A stretch of 64,000 nt of DNA from Hyperoodon ampullatus (lineage: Eukaryota; Chordata; Mammalia; Artiodactyla; Ziphiidae). The stretch lies in contig OX457061.1 of NCBI GenBank assembly GCA_949752795.1, forward strand, positions 4,275,239 to 4,339,238. The letters are read 5' to 3'. Shown here in pieces: positions 25,086-37,101 of this stretch (positions within the stretch are counted from its first letter, which is position 1; every line of letters begins with the position of its first letter). The position numbers and the translations under genes are program-made. The notes beneath the pieces are model-generated. The model saw nothing but the letters and a program-made list of their open reading frames with translations, did not search any database and was not told the origin of the DNA.

Positions 25086-25339
25086 GGATTCTTAAAATAC
25101 ATCACTGGTGCAGGGACCTCAGGGAGGGGCAGTCCATCTGGAATCTGCCCTTCCTGGGTCTGGAAGGAGTGACTTTGGGGCTTGAGACACCCGTGCGGAG
25201 AACGGTCCATCTTTACTTGAACCGTGCGGGCCCTTTGGAGAGGTGGCGGCCACAGGGTGGATGGGCTGAGAGCCTGCCCTGGGGCTTTAACAGAGAGCTA
25301 ACTTTCCAGCCAGCTATGATTTGTAAGAGAGCTTAAAGG

Positions 25340-25660
25340 TGGGAAAGAAAATCCTTTTCTTAGATTCAGCAGCTTTCACTAATCAGCTGCATCTCTGGGC
25401 GTCACTGCTTGGCTGACTGCTGATTTTTTTTCCCCTACCATCTCCTGTTCTATTAGTGAGTCAGGGGCCCAGGAGACCCGAGGCAGGGTTAGTCTTCCAC
25501 AAAGAGGGGAGTCCGATCCGAGCGTTCAGAGCACAGGAGCTTGTAAATCAAACTGTTAGCTTAATAGCTTGGGCCATTATTCTAAAGCAGTGGGGCTGAA
25601 CCCAAAAGCCAAATGAAAATATAGTCAATTTGTTCATACTTTAGTGACTGAATGGCTATG
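25340..25660. promoter_or_regulatory. Candidate conserved non-coding element
   Basis: Repeat-free block with CACTAATCAGCTGCATC (overlapping homeodomain and E-box CAGCTG), GTAAATCAAACTGTTAGC and GCTTAATAGC. Confidence 0.3.
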
Positions 25661-26959
25661 TAATGTCGGTGGGTATCGGGGCTGCGGAGGAAAGATGAGG
25701 GCTTGCGGGGAGAGGAGGAGTGTTGGGGTTGAAGTGGAGACCCCGAGATGCTTGGGCACACCCCCCTCTAAAATGGATCTTGGATCTCCCGTTATAACAC
25801 GGACTTGGCCATAGAGATCCAGACTCCGCAAGTCAGCCGCTCTCCCGACTGGGGCTGAGGGCCAGCCTCTGACCTTCACGCCTGATGGAAACTGAACAGG
25901 AGAAACCAGGCTTGGCCGGCAGCACGGGGAGTGCTCGGCGAGCCGTAGGGAGGAACAGGGCTGAAAGGGGCTTGAGCACAGGGACAGGCAGCCAGGGGAA
26001 GGATGTAGAGTCCCCATCCTTTAAAAACATTGAAAAAAAAAAACTTACTGGTTTTGTAAAAGTTACAGGAACTCATTATAAAAATGGAAACAGTGCAGAG
26101 AAGAGCATCAGAGAAAGTAAACCAGCCTCCAGCTGACCCCAGGGATCCCAGCCGCTGCTACTCGGGGCCCCTCCTTCCGGACGTCTGTCCTGGAGCATAG
26201 ACCCCCGCGTGGTGTATGGGTGCCTCCATCCAGATGGGGTCACGCAGCACAGGTTCTTTCCCCCAATAATATGTGGGGAAATTATTATTAAAGTGGGAAA
26301 AGATGATTAAAGTGTCAATAAGTACAGACTGAAGTCAGTATTTTCAGTGGCTGTATAATATTTCATGATGTCGTATATTATCTCTGCGATATCTGTGTAA
26401 TATCTCCCAACACGTACCTAAGCCATTACTTGCCTGCGACGTCCAGCCTTTCACCACTGTCAGTGCTGCTATAAGTACTTGGGGGCACCCGCCCCTCTGT
26501 CTTTGGGCCGTTATCACTGGCAGTCTTTTTGTAAAGGGGGATAAACCGTCTGTTTTTCTTGATTTCATACCAGGAGACCATAGAATATATGGTTCCGATT
26601 GGGTCGCTTTTGAGAACAGAGGGGGCGCTGTTACTTAGTCTGCTTCCCAACCAGACCCAAGGAGGGCTGTCCTGGGTGAGCTGGGATGCCCTGTCCCCCC
26701 ACCCCCGCCCAACCCCACCCAGGGACACAAAAGTCCGCATTGTGCTGATGCGGTTATCGTTGTGGGAGGTCATCCCCACCCCCAAACTCGGGGCTGCCAG
26801 CTCAGGTTGACAGCTCCCCAGCATTTCAGGCTGTGAGAACTGGACGCCTAGGGCTGGAGCTTCTCCAGACTTCCCCGTCTAGTGGTCCACCTGCTCAGTT
26901 AGCTGTCTGCCCGTCCGTCTGTCCACCTCACTCCTTGCCTGTCGCCAGCAGCCCTACAG
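25661..26959. other. Intron, old repeat scraps
   Basis: An A-run at 26032-26042, and a low-similarity L1/L2-like stretch at 26240-26560 (GTGGCTGTATAATATTTCAT near 26347). No gene seen. Confidence 0.35.
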
Positions 26960-27035
26960 TAGTATATGGTCAGTGCTGAGAACAGGGTCTGACACAAAGG
27001 TGCTCAGAGATAAGATTTGTGAATGAATGAATGAT
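26960..27035 (+). repeat. L2 3'-end fragment
   Basis: ACAGGGTCTGACACAAAGGT then TTTGTGAATGAATGAATG. Confidence 0.6.
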
Positions 27036-27049
27036 CGCCAGGACCACCC

Positions 27050-27245
27050 TCATGGCAGCTGCCATTTACTGGTGGCTTGATAAGGGTCAGGCGCTCTGCT
27101 AAACACGTGTTCTCATCAAACAGCCCTGCCAGGGGAACCTCACTGGTCCACTTGACCGAAGAGGAAACGGGGCCTTGGACAGGTCAAGCCACGTGACAGG
27201 TCAGGAATGGCAGGGTCACCACGTGGCCCAGGTCTGGCTGACCCT
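27050..27245 (-). repeat. MIR
   Basis: CTGCCATTTACTGGTGGCTT, CAGCCCTGCCAGG, GAGGAAACGGGGCCTTGGAC and CCAGGTCTGGCTGACCC. Confidence 0.7.
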
Positions 27246-27514
27246 GGAGTCACGCGCACACAGACATACAGCACTGCCCCCTCCTCCCTCCCCGCTGGCC
27301 CCCAGCACGCCTTGCGGAAGGGAGCGCAGAGAAAGCCCGGCCGCCAGGCACAGAGGGCGTGGCCCCAGGCCCAGGGGTCCCCCCACTCAGGAACGAGGCA
27401 ATGAGTTCATGTCCTGTCCCCAAAATGAGAACCTGTCCCAGTTCACTCTGGGTTTGGGGTCTGCGGCCTCCACGAGACCCCGTGCCTCACGCCACGTGGC
27501 TCCTTGGTCATGGA

Positions 27515-27640
27515 ACCTTGGGTTGGAAGAGACCCTCAAGAACGAGTACTCCCCCCTCATTTTCAGGTGGGGAAACTGAGCCCCAGGGAGGTCCAGCTGC
27601 TGGCCCAGGCCTGGGGGCTGGCTGGCGGCCTGTTATGAAC
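27515..27640 (-). repeat. MIR fragment
   Basis: GGTTGGAAGAGACCC then TTCAGGTGGGGAAACTGAGC. Confidence 0.55.
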
Positions 27641-27909
27641 ATCCTGGCAGACAGGCCACTCGCCAGCTGTCGGCTAACCCTCCCTCTGGGCACTGGCCCT
27701 CGCGTGGCAATTGCTGGTCGCACAGACTAGGAGATAGCGCTGGACCCCGTGTGGCCGGACAGGGAACCCCACCAAGGGGTGTCTCTGCCCCTTTCCTTGG
27801 TCCCTCTGGGCCCAGATCCGGAGGTGCCCCGTGCGGTGCCGGGTGGGGATGGATGGAAAGCCAGCTTGCTGAGCGCTCACCCAGCCCGGGAGCACCCGCG
27901 CCCTGCCTG

Positions 27910-28060
27910 CTGCTTTTCCGTGTGAAAGGTGTTTAATTATTTCTGACAGAGTTCAGCGTAGACATCTGTTCGCGAGCTGGGGGAGTCCATTTAGGTTATC
28001 CATCACCGTGACAGATTCCACTTTTTTGGAAGCGCTTTTTCCTTTCATAATGGGGCCGGG
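27910..28060. promoter_or_regulatory. Candidate conserved non-coding element
   Basis: Short repeat-free AT-rich island in GC-rich DNA: AGGTGTTTAATTATTTCTGA, then TCACCGTGACAGATTCC (palindromic TCAC..GTGA and TGACAG) and CCTTTCATAATGG. Confidence 0.35.
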
Positions 28061-28284
28061 TGGGGAAGGGGGGACGGGCGGATCGGCACAGACACAAGAC
28101 ACAAAGACCCTCCTGGGGCCTCAACAGCAGTAACGCCCCTGTGGGAGGAGCAGCTCTGGCCACGCCCCTTCCGAGTCCGGACCCCGTCGGTGGCTGCTGC
28201 AGCTGGTGGGCACTGGGACCTTTAGGTTAGGAAGGGGTTTTCGTCGGGTCTGTGAAAGGCTTTTAAATTCGTCTGTTGTCCTGG

Positions 28285-28520
28285 GCTGCACTGGTGATTC
28301 ATTCGTTCATGCACTCCTTCATTCATCCTTCCCACAGACATTTTACTGGCCACCTGCTGGGTGCCAGGCCCTGGGCTGGGCTCCGGGGACACAGTGGAGA
28401 CACAGCAGACATGTCCTTGTGGGCTCGCACTTTACGGGGGAAGATGGACATTGAACGACGAATGGCCCGGTTAAGTAATGAATTGCAACGTGGCTACATG
28501 CCTCAAAGGGGTAAAGGAGC
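28285..28520. repeat. Ancient L2-like fragment
   Basis: TGATTCATTCGTTCATGCAC, CTGGGTGCCAGGCCCTGGGC and GGACACAGTGGAGACACAGC. Confidence 0.5.
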
Positions 28521-28594
28521 CCTTTGCTGGGGCCCAGGAGGTGAGGGATGGTGTCCTCAGGAGGACAGAGAAGAGGCCCTATATCAGGCCGGCA

Positions 28595-28735
28595 CTCCCT
28601 TCTCACAGGGCAAGTTCCTTCCCCTCTCTGAGCCTCAGTCTCCGAGTCAGTAGAATGAGAGTGTTATATCTAGGAGATAATGCATGTCCAGCACCTGGCA
28701 CACAGTAAGAGCTCAATAAGTACTGTTCATGGGTG
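28595..28735 (+). repeat. MIR 3' half
   Basis: GGCAAGTTCCTTCCCCTCTC, GAGCCTCAGTCTCC, CACCTGGCACACAGTAAGAG and CTCAATAAGTACTG. Confidence 0.8.
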
Positions 28736-28964
28736 GTATTTCCCAACGGGGAGGGCACCGAGGGTCGCAGCGGTGGCGGCAGCGCCCTGGGGCTCTAAGC
28801 GCCTCTGCTGGGCTGTACTGCGTGGCGCTCAGGGACCAGCCTTGCTCTGAGATTCCTGCAGCTGAACTTCCAGAAGCCCGTGAACATCCCCAGGAAAGAT
28901 GAAAAATCACCCAATAAATCCCGGAGCTTGCATTTGTATTCTGTTTCTTGTTATTTCTATGACA

Positions 28965-29125
28965 CAATGGATAGTGCCTTTGAGCTCGGGCCCTGCAGTC
29001 AGAGGAACCTGGGCTCCAGGCCGAGCCACTTGCTGGGCAAGGAAAATGAAACCCATCTCTGCCTATCCTCGGTACAACTCGGGTAAGGATGCGTGTGTGA
29101 AATAATGACTTAGCACAAACAGAGG
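28965..29125 (+). repeat. MIR 5' half
   Basis: GGATAGTGCCTTTGAGCTCG, CCTGCAGTCAGAGGAACCTG and GCCACTTGCTGGGCAAGG. Confidence 0.6.
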
Positions 29126-30589
29126 GGTAGCATCACAGGTGGGCCACCGTGTTCCTAACGGTAATTTGTAACAATCTAAAGACTGGAAGAGACCTGAGCT
29201 CAGCTGAGTCAAATCCCCTCTTTTAGAAATAGAAACTCATTTATATCTGGATTTCCAATCCTACTCCGGGCCAGGTTGCGGGCTTACCTGCGGGTGAGAC
29301 AAGGGCTCCTGACACAGAAGAATCCATGTTACCTGGGGTGGGGGTGGTGGATGCGGGAGGGGGGCCTTTCCTTGCTCCGATGGGCTGGGGGGAGACCACC
29401 TGAGCCCTCCTGGGTCCATTGGGTTGGGAGCTAATTGTAGATTCTAAATCAGAGACAAGGGGGCTGAGAGGGGCTGGGGGTCAGTGCTGTAAGAGCAGAC
29501 TGCTGGCAGGACATCTCGTGCCCGGGGAACCGTGGGTCCCATCCCTTCCTGGGCAGGGTCCCCAGGATGCCTGCCTCCCCCATGGACGTCAAACATCAGG
29601 AAAATCAGAGAGAAAAGAGCAAAAGAGGAAAAAGGCAACAGAAGAACGGGCCAGGAAGGAGGCGGTAGGCGAAACTCCTGAGTGTGAGAGGCGGAGAAAG
29701 GGGAGGAGGTATGTGGATAAAAAGGCAGGAAACTGGGGGAGGCGGAGGAACCGGAGGCGAGGGGTGCTGCCCAGGGGCGGAGGAGTGATAATGGGGCAGC
29801 AGCTCGGTGACTCCCTGCTCCTCCCGCTCGGTGCCCAGTCCCGCCCGCGTGTGCACGGACGGCACGGGCTGATGAGCGGTAGGGCGGTTGGCCACTGACA
29901 CATGCTGATGGAGGCCACTTGGGCAGGACATGAGAGCAACATCAAGGGGGGCTGGCGGGCTTCTCTGGCAGCCTGTTCGATTGCATTAGGTTCAGGAAGG
30001 CATGGGCCCCTTCACTGTCTAAATTGCAGTTTAACTCTACACAGCGGCTGGGCCTGGGCTGTCTGGGAACTTTTGTGCGGCTGTCTTCCCGGGACCAGGC
30101 GTGGCCCTGGTGGCCCCTAGAAAGGCTCCCTGTGCCCGAGCTAGGCACGCACGGCCCCCACCATCCCGTGGCACTGTCCCCAAGTCTCCCGGTTCCCCTC
30201 CTCTGACAATGGCCCCGGCTATTCCTCCTTTTTCTTCTGCTAAAAGCTGCTGAAGAAGAAGCCCCGTCACCGTGCGACAGGCCTACGTGGCCGAATGGAC
30301 CCTGGGTCAGTCCTGAGGCCGGAGCACGGTGGGTGCGAGATCATTCTGGGTGCCTGACAGCCCACAGGAGACATTTGCTCCATCTCCCCATGGATGCCCC
30401 CCTGTGGGAGGTTTAGTGCTGATGGCATGGGGCTGTCTTGCACCCCCCAGTGTAGGATGTGGTGCAATGACCCCATCAGTAGAGGGGGTTTTGGTCCAGA
30501 CAGCGTCCACCCCAGTGGACAGACACCCAGACTCCGAGGTCAGATGGCCCAGCTTCAGCCCAAGGCTGCCCTCACCAGCGTTCTCCACA
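29126..30589. other. Intron, unique
   Basis: Purine-rich stretch at 29590-29760 and GC-rich unique DNA; no supported gene. The next 30590-30730 is MIR. Confidence 0.4.
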
Positions 30590-31100
<511 letters not shown>

Positions 31101-31224
31101 TCAGTGCACCTGCACCCCTGGCCCTGCCTGTGATCACAGTGGACTTGGGGATGGGAGCATGGGACACTGAGAGCGTGTTATTTTGGTTTCAGGTTCGGCC
31201 CTAGAACTCTCTGGGTTCTGACAT

Positions 31225-31345
31225 GCAGCCACCTTGAGGGCAGGGGTGTGTCCCAGACACCCCTGTAATTTTCTCAGTGGCTAACACAGCCCCGGCGGTT
31301 ACCACGGACGCCACAGTGTCTGAAGGAAGAATGAATGATTCGATG
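31225..31345 (+). repeat. L2 3'-end fragment
   Basis: CTTGAGGGCAGGGGTGTGTC then GGCTAACACAGCCCCGG and GAAGAATGAATGATT. Confidence 0.65.
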
Positions 31346-31578
31346 GCTTGTTGCCATTCTGTGGAGCACGTCCTCAGCGTGCTCTGCTCGTGGAAGAGGA
31401 AGGAGGACTCCTTTTCGGGGGAGGAATTTGGGGGCTTGGGTCAGGGCCTTGGAGGTCTCTGTGGGTGGGATTTCAGAGGCACAGAGGCGGTCCTGTTCCT
31501 CTTGAGCTGCACGCCCCGCGCCCACAAACAGAGGTCGGCAGGCCCATAATTAGGGTCCTGTAGCTCACGGGGTCTGCT

Positions 31579-31937
31579 GTGGACTGAATTGCGTTCCCCT
31601 CCAAATTCATATGTCGAAGCCCTAACCCCCAGTTGTGACCGTATTTGGAGATGGGCCTTTAAGGAGGTGGTTAAGGTTCAGGGCAGTCATCAGGTGGGGC
31701 TGTGATCCAGTAGGACAGGTGTCCTTCTAAGAAGAGGAGAGACACCAGGCTTGTCCACTCAGGAAAGGCCATGTGAGGACATGGCGAAGAGGCGGCCATC
31801 TTCAGGCCAAGGAGAGAAACCTTCAGAGAAGCCAACTCTGCTGGCACCTTGATCTTGGACTTCCAGCCTCCAAGATTTCTGTTGTTTAAGCCACCCAGTC
31901 CATTGTATTTTGTTATGGTCACCCCAGCAGACGAACA
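31579..31937 (+). mobile_element. MaLR LTR (MLT1/MST type), solo
   Basis: Starts TGTGGACTGAATTGCGTTCC and ends GCAGACGAACA. Contains TATTTGGAGATGGGCCTTTA and TTGTTTAAGCCACCCAGTCC. Better preserved than the 22-kb copy; antisense to CFAP77. Confidence 0.9.
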
Positions 31938-32069
31938 TAGGGTCCCAGGCCTCCAACCTTAGAATCAGAGGGGGAGGGGCCCTGGAGTCTGCATTTTCAA
32001 TGTGTGCTCTGGGGAATTCCATACACAGTCAGGCCTTAGCCCACGGCTGTGATCCTTGTCAAAATTCAA

Positions 32070-32085
32070 CCCCCCCCCCCCCCCC
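32070..32085 (+). repeat. Poly-C tract (~16 C)
   Basis: An uninterrupted C homopolymer following AAAATTCAA. The minus-strand CFAP77 RNA would carry a G16 run. Confidence 0.9.
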
Positions 32086-32309
32086 AGGGGAGTTAACAGG
32101 TAAACAGGGGCCTCTTGTTTATAACTACAGCCTCAGCGTAAAGAGTGGGAGCCTCACACCCAGAGCGGATGAGCTGGACGATGCACTGGTGCCCAAGTGA
32201 CCCAGAGGGGATGGGCCACTGCAGAAGGGGGTGTGACAGAGGATGCAGGGCAGACAGTGCGCCCGACAAATAAAAGCTGACCTGAGCTTAACTGAAGATG
32301 CCACCACCC

Positions 32310-32400
32310 CATCGAACCCCTTTGATTGATTGATTTTGTTGATCAATTATATTAATTTCATTGAATGCATCTGTGGATAACTTACAAGCTGTTTGGATCA
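32310..32400. other. AT-rich intron island
   Basis: TTGATTGATTGATTTTGTTG then AATTATATTAATTTCATTGA. Unassigned, possibly simple repeat origin; nothing else is seen in 32090-32500. Confidence 0.35.
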
Positions 32401-32499
32401 GCTCTCCCCTCTGCTTTCTAGAACAGCTTTGAAACTTCATCTTCGAACCAAAGCCAAGAGGCTGCCCCGCCCGGGGTGAATGAGCTGGCCTTCAGAATT

Positions 32500-32660
32500 G
32501 GAGGGACGAAGGCAGGTCTTGTCACCTTTCCAAACCTCAGTTTCCTCTGCAGGAAATGGGGGTACCGATGCCTAACAAACAGGTGCTTGTAGGATTTGTG
32601 GAGTTAGCTTTGAGCAGAGTGTCTGGTCCAAGATGATTACTCACTAAATGGAAGCTGTTT
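32500..32660 (+). repeat. MIR 3' half
   Basis: AAACCTCAGTTTCCTCTGCA, GAAATGGGGGTACC and GATTACTCACTAAATGG. Confidence 0.75.
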
Positions 32661-32884
32661 CGAAGAATTTCATTTGGGGGTCATCATCTTCCAAAATCCA
32701 GGACATCCTGAGATGCTGAAGAGACAGGCTTCTCCTAGGATGGGGGCAGTTTAACCTTGTAAATCAAAGGTCTTATCAACCCTACTAAATTGTTCATCAG
32801 GCCCTCAGCCATTGGTGGGTCTGGGTGTTGGAGCCGTTTGATAGCCACAGAGAATCTTGGGACGGGAAGAGAACTCTGGGGATG

Positions 32885-33000
32885 GTTTGCACAAGTATTT
32901 TCTGAGTGCCCACTATGTGCTGGGCCCAGCTCTGCAGGCCCCCATTTAATCTGACCCCCTTTTTGGCCCAGTGAGGTCACTGAGACCCCAGCAAAGCAGT
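32885..33000. repeat. Ancient L2-like/MIR scrap
   Basis: TATTTTCTGAGTGCCCACTA, TGTGCTGGGCCCAGC. Confidence 0.45.
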
Positions 33001-33016
33001 GACTCACTGAAATTCA

Positions 33017-33032
33017 CACCCCCCCCCCCCCC
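33017..33032 (+). repeat. Second poly-C tract
   Basis: C homopolymer of about 15-16 after TTCACA, under 1 kb from the first one. Confidence 0.85.
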
Positions 33033-33129
33033 AGGCTGGCACCAGTCCCCAACCAGTGCTTGGGGATGGAGCCACGCACAGTGGCTGCTTAAGGGGTTGT
33101 CTTCTGAAAACTGAGGGGCACTGGCTATG

Positions 33130-33405
33130 AGATTATCTCTAGACTCAGAAGACGTGTCTTTGGAGGCTCGGGATTCTGAGGACCTGTGACACTCTGAGCT
33201 GTCATGAAATAGCTGCTAATTAAAAGCAGGACTCTGGACTGGAGCTATAAAACAGCAGCGTGTAACGGCAACGCTCCCTTGGAAACTGGTCGTTACCATA
33301 GTGAGCTGACTCCTTCTGGAGCCATTAACAAATAAACTAGTCATGGGCTGCTTTAAAGTATTATTACAACGCTCTGCTCTTTAATGAGTGGTTGTCTCGG
33401 ACTCC
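33130..33405. promoter_or_regulatory. Candidate conserved non-coding element with RFX-like site
   Basis: Repeat-free block in the 4.2-kb intron: CTGTCATGAAATAGCTGCTA, ATTAAAAGCAGG, CCATTAACAAATAAACTAG and CTTTAATGAGTGG. It contains GTTACCATAGTGAG (33292-33305), a half-perfect RFX X-box. Confidence 0.35.
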
Positions 33406-33609
33406 ACCCACCGCTGACAACAGCCAGGAGGGGCCTTGGCTCTTGGCTGGGCCTGGAGAGCCCTGGGCCCCTCTACCCAGCAGCCTTTCCTGGCCGGTCC
33501 CAAGGGTGCCAGGATCCCTGATAAGACTTTTCCACTCCCCAGTTTGTCCCTAGGACATCACAGGCACTGTTGCTGAATCCTAAGCTTTCCTGTAATCAGC
33601 AAGAGTGGG

Positions 33610-33800
33610 ACCTCACCATCAGGAAAAGCCTGGACTTTGGGGCGGGACACACCTGGGTCCTGGCTTGGCTGGGACCTTTGGCCAGTTACTTAACCTCTCT
33701 GAGACTGAGTTACTCCACCTGAAAATGAAACAAACTGAATGCTCTGATGAGACTCGGACCTCATGGGGTGTCCGGGAGGGCAAAAGGCATGAACACAGGG
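33610..33800 (+). repeat. MIR
   Basis: AAGCCTGGACTTTGGGGCGG, GGCCAGTTACTTAACCTCTC and TGAGACTGAGTTACTCCACC. Confidence 0.75.
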
Positions 33801-34016
33801 TGCGTGCTGGATCCAGTTCTCTGCACGGAATCTGGAGGAGGGACGGCATTGGTGAGATCGGTGCAACAACCAAAGACGCTAAAGCTGTGCTTCTAATGAA
33901 ATCTATATAGTGCTACATGAGCATAAAGCAATTCTGATTTTACCGTCATTGATCCGGATCTACTGGAGAAGAGACCAACCTGAGTGCTCCAAAAGTCCGA
34001 ACCTCAGACTATTTTA

Positions 34017-34379
34017 TTTTTATTTATTTTTTTAAACTTTTAAAAATAAATTTATTTATTTATTTATTTTTGGCTGCGTTGGGTCTTCATTGCTGTGTGT
34101 GGGGTTTCTCTAGTTGCGGTGAGCGGGGGCTACTCTTCGTTGCGGTGAGCAGGCTTCTCATTGTGGTGGCTTCTCTTGTTGCGGAGCACGGGCTCTAGGT
34201 GCGCAGGCTTCAGTAGTTGTGGCACGTGGGCTCAGTAGTTGTGGTGCGCAGGCTCAGTAGTTGTGGCGCACGGGCTTAGTTGCTCCGTGGCATGTGGGAC
34301 CTTCCCGGACCAGGGCTCGAACCCGTGTCCTCTGCCTTGGCAGGCGGATTCTTAACCACTGCGCCACTGGAGAAGCCCT
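34017..34379 (-). mobile_element. CHR-family SINE, long type
   Basis: Reverse copy with a (TTTA)n-rich tail, GGCTGCGTTGGGTCTTC, four CAGTAGTTGTGG-type motifs and a CGCCACTGGAGAAGCC head. Perfect 14-bp duplication CTCAGACTATTTTA (34003-34016 and 34380-34393). Confidence 0.94.
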
Positions 34380-34509
34380 CTCAGACTATTTTAAAGGGGG
34401 TACCACGTTTAGTATCTTCAAATGCAAGTGACAATGCAAATTCACAGCTAAAGATGTTTTTCCAGGTAAAAATCTCGCCTAGACGCACACCATTAACAAC
34501 TGCTGGTGC

Positions 34510-34690
34510 TTGGGTGTCACTCTGTCCTCAGCTCAAAATTCCCAGTGTGGCCACCACCACTCTGGGCCTCGATTTCCATGCCTGGGAGCTAGGGTGACAC
34601 CCAGCTCACAGGCTTGTATCCAGCGCACATAAGATGATGTATGTGTTGTACGTGGAGCGGTTAGCATGGGGCTTAGTCATCCACTTGATA
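34510..34690 (+). repeat. MIR fragment
   Basis: GGCCTCGATTTCCATGCCTG, GACACCCAGCTCACAGGC and GAGCGGTTAGCATGGGGCTT. Confidence 0.5.
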
Positions 34691-35125
34691 CAAAATGTAT
34701 CCTAACGTTTCATAAAACGCGGTCTTTACGGAACCCTCCCAGAAGTGGGTTTTCTCTTTGGACTTTGCCTTCCTAACCTTTTCTTTATAGATAGACCGGG
34801 GCACATTTCTGTCTGGGCCAGGTCAGATTCGTGGACAATCTGGTTTCCAGATGTGTGGGGTCACACAGAGTTTGGTGGGGCCGTCCCCAGACGAGAATCG
34901 GGAGATGGGGTCCCGATCCTGCCCCAGAGGCACACAGGGCCAGTTTACTGGTGATGCCGGCAGGGCTTAAGTCGGGGTTGAACCTGACCCTTTCAGCAAA
35001 GCAACAAGCAACTTGATTCCCCAGCCCTGCCCACATCCCAGCAACAAACATGCGCACACAGCATCCTTTTGAGCTTTGGCTTTGCCTCCCCCAGCCCCTC
35101 CCTTCTCTTCCCTCCCACCCCATCA

Positions 35126-35269
<144 letters not shown>

Positions 35270-35489
35270 TCAGATGGGCTTGAGGTCGGGGAGCGCCCCC
35301 CTCCCCAGAGGCTGCCCACCTGACCATCAGGGCTACAGGGCAGAGCGTTCTCCCCAAGGCTGTGAGAGTTTCTCTCTGGCCCTTCTGCAGCCGTTGAAGA
35401 AACGGTGCCTCGTGTGAGTTGTTCAACAAACAGTTACTGTCCACCAACCAAGTGCTGGGCCTGACATGGTGACAGACTCTCTCCTTGAC

Positions 35490-35845
35490 CAGATTTTAGG
35501 CAGGCTTCTCAGGGCCCTCTTTTTGATTAGGCCTCGTTCTTGGGACCTATCTTTGGCCGGATGAAGTCAGCCTTAGCAAAGAACCCTGCTAAGTCAATCC
35601 CCCCACTCTTGATTTCTGATCACCTTGGCCTGCCTTTACCAAGAGTCCTGTTAAGTCAGTTTAGTAAGAATCCCCCGACCCTGGAAGTCTCCCCGTAGTA
35701 ATTTTCCATCCACTCTGCTCCTTGGCTATAAATCCCCACTTGTGTTGTAGTCAGAATTGAGTGAGGTCACTTTCCCCTTTGCAATAGTACTGAATAAAAT
35801 CCGCCTTTACTGCCTTTAGCCTCCGCTCTAGTTCTCTTTGACAAG
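35490..35845 (+). mobile_element. Probable solo LTR of an old endogenous retrovirus
   Basis: Has an LTR-like layout: TATA motif CTATAAAT (35726-35733), then AATAAA (35793-35798) and a terminal TTCTCTTTGACA. No gag, pol or env sequence flanks it. Family unassigned and borders approximate. Antisense to CFAP77. Confidence 0.5.
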
Positions 35846-36360
35846 GGTCTCCAGCCAAGGAGAACTTACCCTGTGTAGAGCATTTTGCATGCCCCACTCC
35901 TCACAGCACTGTAAAGCGGGTTCTTTTATCATCCCCATCCTAAGATCCCAGAGCAGTGGGGCAGCACTGTGTGTGAGACCCTCTCAAGGTAACCTAATAG
36001 GTGATGAGGAAAAGTTCTTTATAGAAGAACCAAAGCTAATAAAATGCAGGAGGAAGGACAGAATTGGGGGAAGAGAATCATTACTTTGCAACGTCTAATG
36101 AAATAATGGATTTAGGTAATAATCAATGGTGAGGTGGAAGGCTGATGGGGAACGTTACAATGGGTGTGTCAGGCTACGGCAGCTGGACCAAAGGATCAAT
36201 TTGTTTTTATTGTGGTAAATATGCATAACATAAAATTACCCAAGTGATCAATTTTACCATCATGGGAAGTGACAGATGTGGGTCTGGGAGTGATTAATAG
36301 GAGGTATGTAGCACCACCCACCAAACACTTTGGGGGAAACAAACCCCAAAGTGAGCCCAA
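35846..36360. other. Intron, mostly unique
   Basis: A small L1-like scrap at 36195-36260 (TTATTGTGGTAAATATGCAT); otherwise nothing recognised. Confidence 0.4.
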
Positions 36361-36364
36361 AGGT

Positions 36365-36690
36365 AATCAGACTTCTAGACCATCACTGTCAAATGGAAAT
36401 ATTATGTGGGCCGCCAGGTAACTAAAATTCGTCTAGTAGCCATGTTAAAAAGAGTAAAAAGAAACAGGTGGAATTAATTTTACTAATGTATTTTATTAAC
36501 CCAATATATCCAAAATATTATCATGTCAACATGTAGTTAAAGATAGGAATAGGGTATTTAAAAGGTTGTTTGAAATTTTGAATTTAAATTAGTTTAAATA
36601 AAATGGAAAATTCAGTTCCTTAGTGCCGCCAGCCACATGCCAAGTGCTCAATAGCCATGAGGACTCGTGTGCCATTTTGGACACACAGCT
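36365..36690. repeat. Old interspersed repeat, family not assigned
   Basis: CACTGTCAAATGGAAATATT, TCTAGTAGCCATGTTAAAAA, AACCCAATATATCCAAAATA and CAAGTGCTCAATAGCCATGA form a pattern common in mammalian genomes and consistent with a DNA-transposon MER element. Confidence 0.55.
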
Positions 36691-36883
36691 CTCAGCACAA
36701 CTGCCATGACTTACAGGAAAAAGGAGCATGGTAAACACCACCATGAGGATGCTGTTTGCCACATCTGGAGTGGGGGACAGTCTACAGGACAAGTGACTCA
36801 GTCACTTCAACAAAGGACATTGAAGAAAGGGGAGGATGAGGAAGTGATATCGATCAAAAGTGACTTAAGAAATACATCAACCT

Positions 36884-37101
36884 GGGCTTCCCTGGTGGTG
36901 CAGTGGTTGAGAGTCTGCCTGCCGATGCAGGGGACGCGGGTTCGTGCCCCAGTCCGGGAAGATCCCACATGCCGTGGAGCGGCTGGGCCCATGAGCCATA
37001 GCCGCTGAGCCTGCGCGTCCGGAGCCTGTGCTCCGCAACGGGAGAGGCCACAGCAGTGAGAGGCCCGTGTACCGCAAAAAACAAACAAACAAAAAACCTC
37101 C
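36884..37101 (+). mobile_element. Cetacean-type CHR SINE
   Basis: GGGCTTCCCTGGTGGTGCAG head, GGTTCGTGCCCCAG B box, GGAGCGGCTGGGCCCATG core, GAGAGGCCCGTGTACCGC end and an A/AAAC tail. Confidence 0.94.

Noticed and set aside
36884..36960. tRNA-like A and B boxes in SINE heads
   Set aside because: These are tRNA-derived SINE promoters, not tRNA genes: no anticodon stem or acceptor pairing is kept.
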